A stretch of DNA of 10,752 nucleotides from JBGCDD01 sp045105075 (GTDB lineage: Bacteria > Pseudomonadota > Alphaproteobacteria > Rhodobacterales > Rhodobacteraceae), in contig JBGCDD010000018.1 in the NCBI GenBank assembly GCA_045105075.1, positions 1 to 10,752 on the forward strand, written 5' to 3'. The position numbers were made by a program, and so were the translations under genes. Each line of letters starts with the position of its first letter. Position 1 is the first letter of the stretch. Of the stretch, positions 7,116 through 10,752 are shown one piece after another. The notes below the pieces were generated by a model. The model was not told where the DNA came from, did no database searches, and saw only the letters and a list, made by a program, of their open reading frames with translations.

Positions 7116-8297
7116 TTAGCGGGCGACCCAGAGCTGGGTCAGGCCGTGGAAATGATAGCTGTTTGCATAGGTAGGCGGGCTTGTTAGGCGCAGGTTGGGG
7201 CAGCGGTTGAAAAGAATGGGCAGGGCGATTTCAAGTTCGAGACGGGCGAGGGGTGCGCCAACGCAGAAATGCAGACCGCCGCCGAAACTGGTGTGGGTTT
7301 GCGCAGGTCGGGTCGGGTCAAATTGGTTGGGATGGGACCAAATCGCCGGGTCGCGGTTGGCGGCGCCCAGAAGCAGCGCGATTTGGTCGCCGCGTTGGAA
7401 CGAATGGCCAGCCAGTGTGAGGTTTTCGTAAGCATAGCGGGTGAACATATGCAGAGGCGGGTCGAAGCGGAGCAGTTCATTGACCGTTGCTGCGATCTGA
7501 TCCGGTTCAAGGCAGGACAGGTCTGATCCAGTTTCGAGCAGGGTTTTGACGCCGTTGGCGAGGGAATGCACTGTCGCCTCATGACCGGCGTTGAGCAGCA
7601 GGATCACGGTTGAGATCAGCTCGTCTGTGCTGAGTTGGGAGCCGTCCTGTTCGGCGGCGATGAGTTGGGTGATCAGATCGTCGCGCGGCGTGGCACGGTG
7701 GGTTTCAATATGGGCACGCAGGAATTCGGTGAACTCTGCCGAGGCTTGCGCAGCGGCGTCTTCGACGGCGCGCGTCCGGTTGGCCATGTACATTGCGACC
7801 ATGGCGTGGGACCAGGCCAGCAGGTCGGGGGCGCAGTGGTCGGGCACGCCCAGCAGGCGTGCGATGGTGATCACCGGGATCTGATTGCAAAACGCGCCGA
7901 TCAAATCGAAAGAGTCTTTGGGAAATGCGTCGATCAATTGGTAGCTCAAGGTCGTTAAGTCGCCGGTCAACGCTTTGATCGCGCGTGAGGTAAAGGCGCG
8001 CATCACCAGGGCGCGCAAGCGGGTGTGGCGCGGCGGTTCAGCATCAAGCATGGAGTGCGACTCAAGTGCGAGAAACGGAGCCAGATGCGCCGGACCCGGG
8101 CGGGCCAGTTCGGAGGGTATTTCGCGGCCAAAGCGGCGATCGCGCAGCACGGCGTTCACCAGATCATAAGAAAAAGCGGCGGGCATGTCGTAGTCTTGCC
8201 AAAAGTGCAGCGGCCCTTGGCTGCGGGCTTTGGCGTAAAACGGATAGGGGTTTTGCACGAATTCAGGTGCGGTGGGTGATTGGATTAGGGACAGCAT
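7116..8297 (-). CDS. Cytochrome P450, soluble bacterial type
   Basis: A 393-residue soluble heme monooxygenase that needs an external ferredoxin and reductase. The start at 8297 gives a normal length for bacterial P450s (about 390-420). The upstream in-frame extension to 8501 is arginine- and proline-rich and overlaps the divergent kinase gene, so it is rejected. The heme-binding loop SFGGGLHFCVG (337-347) carries the ligand Cys345. The K-helix ExxR motif is ELLR (274-277). HTRLR (91-95) is the C-helix heme-propionate region, and the I-helix reads LLNAGHEATVH (234-244). In that helix Glu240 is the acid, but the usual neighbouring Thr is Ala241, with Thr242 one place later. The substrate is unknown. 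No dedicated ferredoxin gene is adjacent, though Fpr 5 kb away could serve in a shared electron chain. It is convergent with the Lrp-type gene and divergent from the sensor kinase. Confidence 0.93.
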   Translation of the reverse strand: MLSLIQSPTAPEFVQNPYPFYAKARSQGPLHFWQDYDMPAAFSYDLVNAVLRDRRFGREIPSELARPGPAHLAPFLALESHSMLDAEPPRHTRLRALVMRAFTSRAIKALTGDLTTLSYQLIDAFPKDSFDLIGAFCNQIPVITIARLLGVPDHCAPDLLAWSHAMVAMYMANRTRAVEDAAAQASAEFTEFLRAHIETHRATPRDDLITQLIAAEQDGSQLSTDELISTVILLLNAGHEATVHSLANGVKTLLETGSDLSCLEPDQIAATVNELLRFDPPLHMFTRYAYENLTLAGHSFQRGDQIALLLGAANRDPAIWSHPNQFDPTRPAQTHTSFGGGLHFCVGAPLARLELEIALPILFNRCPNLRLTSPPTYANSYHFHGLTQLWVAR

Positions 8298-8341
8298 GGT
8301 GCGCAGGCTTGGCTGAAGCGCGCGCGAATGCAAGGGGGGCG

Positions 8342-8365
8342 GGCCAATTCGCCTTTTCGTTGGCC
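8342..8365. promoter_or_regulatory. Inverted repeat GGCCAA-N12-TTGGCC between the P450 and kinase genes
   Basis: Exact six-base arms in the 93-base divergent gap, 26 bases before the kinase start. It is the only symmetric structure noticed there. No good promoter hexamers could be placed, so this is at most a possible operator for either gene. Confidence 0.25.
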
Positions 8366-8390
8366 GGTGCTTTGGCTTAGTCTGCGCGCC

Positions 8391-10127
8391 ATGACGGGGA
8401 CCGGGATCAGACGGCGGTGGATTGTGCTGGCCTTTGTGCTGGCGGTTTTGGGCGTGGCGGGTGCCGTTGCGCGCTCGGGCTATGTCCAGGCGTTGGGGCA
8501 ATTGGCGCTGCGGGCCGATTCCGATCTGTCGCTGGCCAGTGACCGGTTACGGGCGCAGCTTTTGCGATACCAAGAACTGGCGGTTTTGATGGCGGATCAT
8601 CCGGCTTTGCGGGATCTTGAAACACCCGAGCGGCGGGCGCAGGCGCGTGCTTTGTTGTTGAAAGTGGCCGATAAAACCGCCGCGCGTGGCATTGATTATG
8701 CCGACAGGAGCGGTCAGGTTTTGGTGTCGTCGCATGGCGCACCAGGTGCATCCGTGGCGCAGACCGCGCCGTTTCGCCGCGCCATGCAAGGCGCGTTGGG
8801 CGTTGGGCATCGCCGCCATCCGGTGGGCGATCAACGCAGTTCAGTTTATGCGGCGCCTGCTTTTGGCGATGATGGGCGGGTGCGTGGGGCGTTGATTGTG
8901 GCGCTGGATGTGGTCGATGTTGAGCAAAACTGGCCCGGCAATGCGCCGACGGTGTTTTTCACCGACCCCAGTGGCGCGGTTTTTGTCTCCAACCGCAGCG
9001 AGTTGCTGGATTGGAGCCGTGGCGCGGGGGCTCGCGATGGCGCACCGGGGGTGTTCGAAAGTCACCGGGTGGGCGCGCATGAGATTTGGACGATGCGGTG
9101 GGGCGCTTATATCCCACGCGCAGCTTTGCATGTGGCGCGTGATTTGCCAGTGATCGGGTTGCATGGGGAAATCCTTGTGGATGTGGCACCGGCGCGGCGG
9201 CTTGCGCTGTTGCAGGGGGCGGTGGTCGCGGCGATTTGTCTGGCGTTTGGCGCGCTGCTGTTTTTAGCGACCGAGCGGCGGCGCACTTTGGCCGAGGCCA
9301 ATGCAGCATTGGAAAGTCGGGTGACCGAGCGCACCGAGGCGTTGTCGCGCACCAACATGCGTCTTCGCCGCGAGGTCAGCGAGCGCCAAGAGGCCCAGGC
9401 CGCGCTGCAGCAGGCCCAGGCCGATCTGGTGCAGGCCGGCAAGTTGAGCGCGCTGGGGCAGATGAGCGCTGGCATCAGTCATGAATTGAACCAGCCGCTG
9501 ATGGCGATCCAGTCTTTTGCCGATAACGGCGCGGTGTTTTTAGAGCGCGGGCAGGGCGACAAAACGGGCGAAAACCTGGGTCGTATCAGTGATCTGGCAC
9601 GCCGGATGGGGCGGATCATCAAAAACCTGCGGGCTTTCGCGCGCAATGAAAGCGAGCCGATGGGAAAGGTCGATCTGGTTCAGGTGATCAACACCGCCGT
9701 CGAGCTGACGGCGGCCCGGCTGAAGGCCGATACTGTGACGATGGATTGGGTGCCCAACGCAGCGCCGGTCTATGCTTGGGGCGGCGAGGTGCGGCTGGTG
9801 CAGGTGTTTGTGAACCTGATCAACAATGCCGCCGATGCCATGCTGGAGCAAGACGAGCGGTACATTCGCATTGTCATCAACAATTCACGCAAACGGCTGG
9901 CGGTGACGGTGCGCGACCTTGGCCCCGGCATCAAAGAGCCCGAAAAGATCTTCGAGCCGTTTTACTCGACCAAGACTGTTGGCAGTTCGGAGGGCATGGG
10001 GTTGGGCCTGTCGATTTCCTATGGTCTGGTGCAAAGCTTTGGCGGCGACATTCGCGGGCGCAATGCAACGCGCGGGGCGATGTTCACGGTGGATCTTGAG
10101 TATTGGACGCAGGAAAAAGTCGCATGA
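8391..10127 (+). CDS. dctB: DctB-like membrane sensor histidine kinase
   Basis: A 578-residue inner-membrane kinase. A first membrane helix (about residues 10-27) and a second (about 276-293) enclose a periplasmic sensor of roughly 245 residues, the size of the double-PAS (dCache/PDC) domain of C4-dicarboxylate sensors. A coiled-coil linker (about 294-354) leads to the H-box SALGQMSAGISHELNQPL with phospho-acceptor His364. The ATPase domain shows the N-box VNLINNAADAM (474-484), G1 DLGPGI (509-514), F-box FEPFYSTK (521-528) and G2 GMGLGLS (535-541), so it looks fully active. The H-box wording, the domain order and the adjacent DctD-like regulator support DctB, sensing succinate, fumarate or malate, but no dicarboxylate transporter gene is visible. 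The start at 8391 gives a short positively charged N-terminus before helix 1; the ribosome-binding site is weak. Its stop overlaps the next start in ATGA. Confidence 0.88.
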   Translation: MTGTGIRRRWIVLAFVLAVLGVAGAVARSGYVQALGQLALRADSDLSLASDRLRAQLLRYQELAVLMADHPALRDLETPERRAQARALLLKVADKTAARGIDYADRSGQVLVSSHGAPGASVAQTAPFRRAMQGALGVGHRRHPVGDQRSSVYAAPAFGDDGRVRGALIVALDVVDVEQNWPGNAPTVFFTDPSGAVFVSNRSELLDWSRGAGARDGAPGVFESHRVGAHEIWTMRWGAYIPRAALHVARDLPVIGLHGEILVDVAPARRLALLQGAVVAAICLAFGALLFLATERRRTLAEANAALESRVTERTEALSRTNMRLRREVSERQEAQAALQQAQADLVQAGKLSALGQMSAGISHELNQPLMAIQSFADNGAVFLERGQGDKTGENLGRISDLARRMGRIIKNLRAFARNESEPMGKVDLVQVINTAVELTAARLKADTVTMDWVPNAAPVYAWGGEVRLVQVFVNLINNAADAMLEQDERYIRIVINNSRKRLAVTVRDLGPGIKEPEKIFEPFYSTKTVGSSEGMGLGLSISYGLVQSFGGDIRGRNATRGAMFTVDLEYWTQEKVA

Positions 10128-10752
10128 GCGCGCGTGTGTTGGTGGTGGATGATGACGCGGCCGTGCGCGAGGCGCTGGTGCAAACGTTGGAATTGGCCGG
10201 GATTGAGGCGTTGGCCGCAGGCTCGTTTGTCGGGGCCAAGGATCTGATAACCCGCGATTTTTCCGGCGTGATCCTGTCGGATATGCGCATGCCCGGGCGC
10301 GATGGCTTCCACCTGCTGGCCCATGCGCGCGCGGTTGATGAAGATCTGCCGGTGGTTTTGTTGACCGGCGAGGGCGATATCCCCATGGCGGTGTCTGCGA
10401 TTGAACAAGGCGCGTTTGATTTTCTGGAAAAACCCTGTGCGCCGGCGGACTTGCTGGAGGTTTTGCATCGCGCATTGGCGTCGCGCCAGGGCGTGCTGGA
10501 AAGCCGCCGCAGCCAGGCCGTGCGTGCGGCAGGTGATCCGGCTGCGCGGTTGATTTTTGGGGTTTCGGACCTTGCGGAAGGCTTGCGCGCGCGGGTGCGC
10601 AGGGTGGCGCGCACCGACGCCGAAGTGTTGCTGAGCGGCGCGCCTGGCAGCGGCATTTCCAAGGTCGCCGAGGTCATCCATTTGTGTTCGCCGCGTGCGC
10701 AAGGTCCGTTCGAAAAGCGCGCCGCTGATGGGCTGGGGCGCGCTGCTTTGGA
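10124..10752 (+). CDS. dctD: DctD-like response regulator with degenerate AAA+ domain (cut by right edge)
   Basis: The first 209 residues are visible. Residues 1-120 are a complete receiver domain: acidic pocket Asp9/Asp10/Asp11, phospho-acceptor Asp53 in LSDMRMPG, Thr81 in LLTGEGD and Lys103 in EKPC. After a linker, LIFGVSDLAEGLRARVRRVA (143-162) corresponds to the start of the central domain of sigma-54 activators. The Walker A position reads SGAPGSGISKVAEVIH (171-186), where activators have GESGTGKELVARAIH: the invariant Lys is Ile178, and a Lys occurs only two places later. The rest of the domain, including any GAFTGA loop and the DNA-binding tail, lies outside the window. It overlaps the kinase stop by ATGA and has AGGAAA nine bases upstream, so the pair is an operon and a cognate two-component system. 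Receiver and family are clear; the name dctD is by context. Confidence 0.85.
   Translation, partial: MSARVLVVDDDAAVREALVQTLELAGIEALAAGSFVGAKDLITRDFSGVILSDMRMPGRDGFHLLAHARAVDEDLPVVLLTGEGDIPMAVSAIEQGAFDFLEKPCAPADLLEVLHRALASRQGVLESRRSQAVRAAGDPAARLIFGVSDLAEGLRARVRRVARTDAEVLLSGAPGSGISKVAEVIHLCSPRAQGPFEKRAADGLGRAAL

Noticed and set aside
8298..8501. N-terminal extension of the P450 to 8501
   Set aside because: It would overlap the kinase gene and its control region, and the extra 68 residues are low-complexity basic sequence unlike P450 N-termini.
10019..10702. Long minus-strand frame opposite the DctB/DctD-like genes
   Set aside because: Composition is Arg/His/Pro/Gln-rich, and both sense genes have clear domains across the same bases.

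Overview
The window looks like a chromosomal segment of a GC-rich alphaproteobacterium, most likely of the Rhodobacterales (Roseobacter/Rhodobacter group). The basis is the gene order cysG, DUF2849, sulfite reductase, cysH, DUF934, fpr, which I know from that order, together with the high-GC codon use and a Rhodobacteraceae-style intergenic element of the CCCCCGGAG...GAAAGATGAA type. No rRNA or tRNA gene is present to confirm the taxonomy.

Layout. Positions 1-116 (minus) hold the first 38 codons of an MFS-type membrane transporter that runs off the left edge. Divergent from it, 189-1001 (plus) encodes a TauD/TfdA-type 2-oxoglutarate/Fe(II) dioxygenase whose stop codon overlaps that of the convergent fpr gene (998-1846, minus). 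Positions 1956-6438 (minus) form a tightly packed assimilatory sulfate-reduction operon, read cysG > DUF2849 > sulfite/nitrite reductase > cysH > DUF934, with consecutive genes overlapping by 1 to 8 bases. fpr follows after a 109-base gap that holds a hairpin and an FNR-like box, so it may have its own control. An Lrp/AsnC regulator (6585-7046, plus) is divergent from cysG across a 146-base control region with overlapping promoter candidates and palindromes. It ends at a hairpin/T-tract terminator. A cytochrome P450 (7116-8297, minus) is convergent with the regulator. From 8391 to the right edge (plus) lies a DctB-like sensor kinase overlapping by ATGA with a DctD-like response regulator that is cut by the window end.

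How the genes work together. CysG turns uroporphyrinogen III into siroheme, the cofactor of the sulfite reductase. CysH reduces activated sulfate (by its cysteine pattern probably APS) to sulfite, and the siroheme enzyme reduces sulfite to sulfide. Fpr probably supplies electrons through ferredoxin, since no CysJ-like flavoprotein is present here. DUF2849 and DUF934 are small partners of unknown biochemistry. The Lrp-type regulator is the obvious candidate controller. The TauD-like enzyme might release sulfite from an organosulfonate, but this is only suggested by position.

The window is mostly ordinary core metabolism. The points most worth a second look are the DctD-like regulator, whose Walker A lysine appears replaced, a dispersed repeat that seems to have become the start of the cysH coding sequence, the FNR-like box before fpr, and the architecture of the cysG/Lrp control region. 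I see no CRISPR array, insertion sequence, phage gene or RNA gene, and no clearly undescribed multi-gene system.
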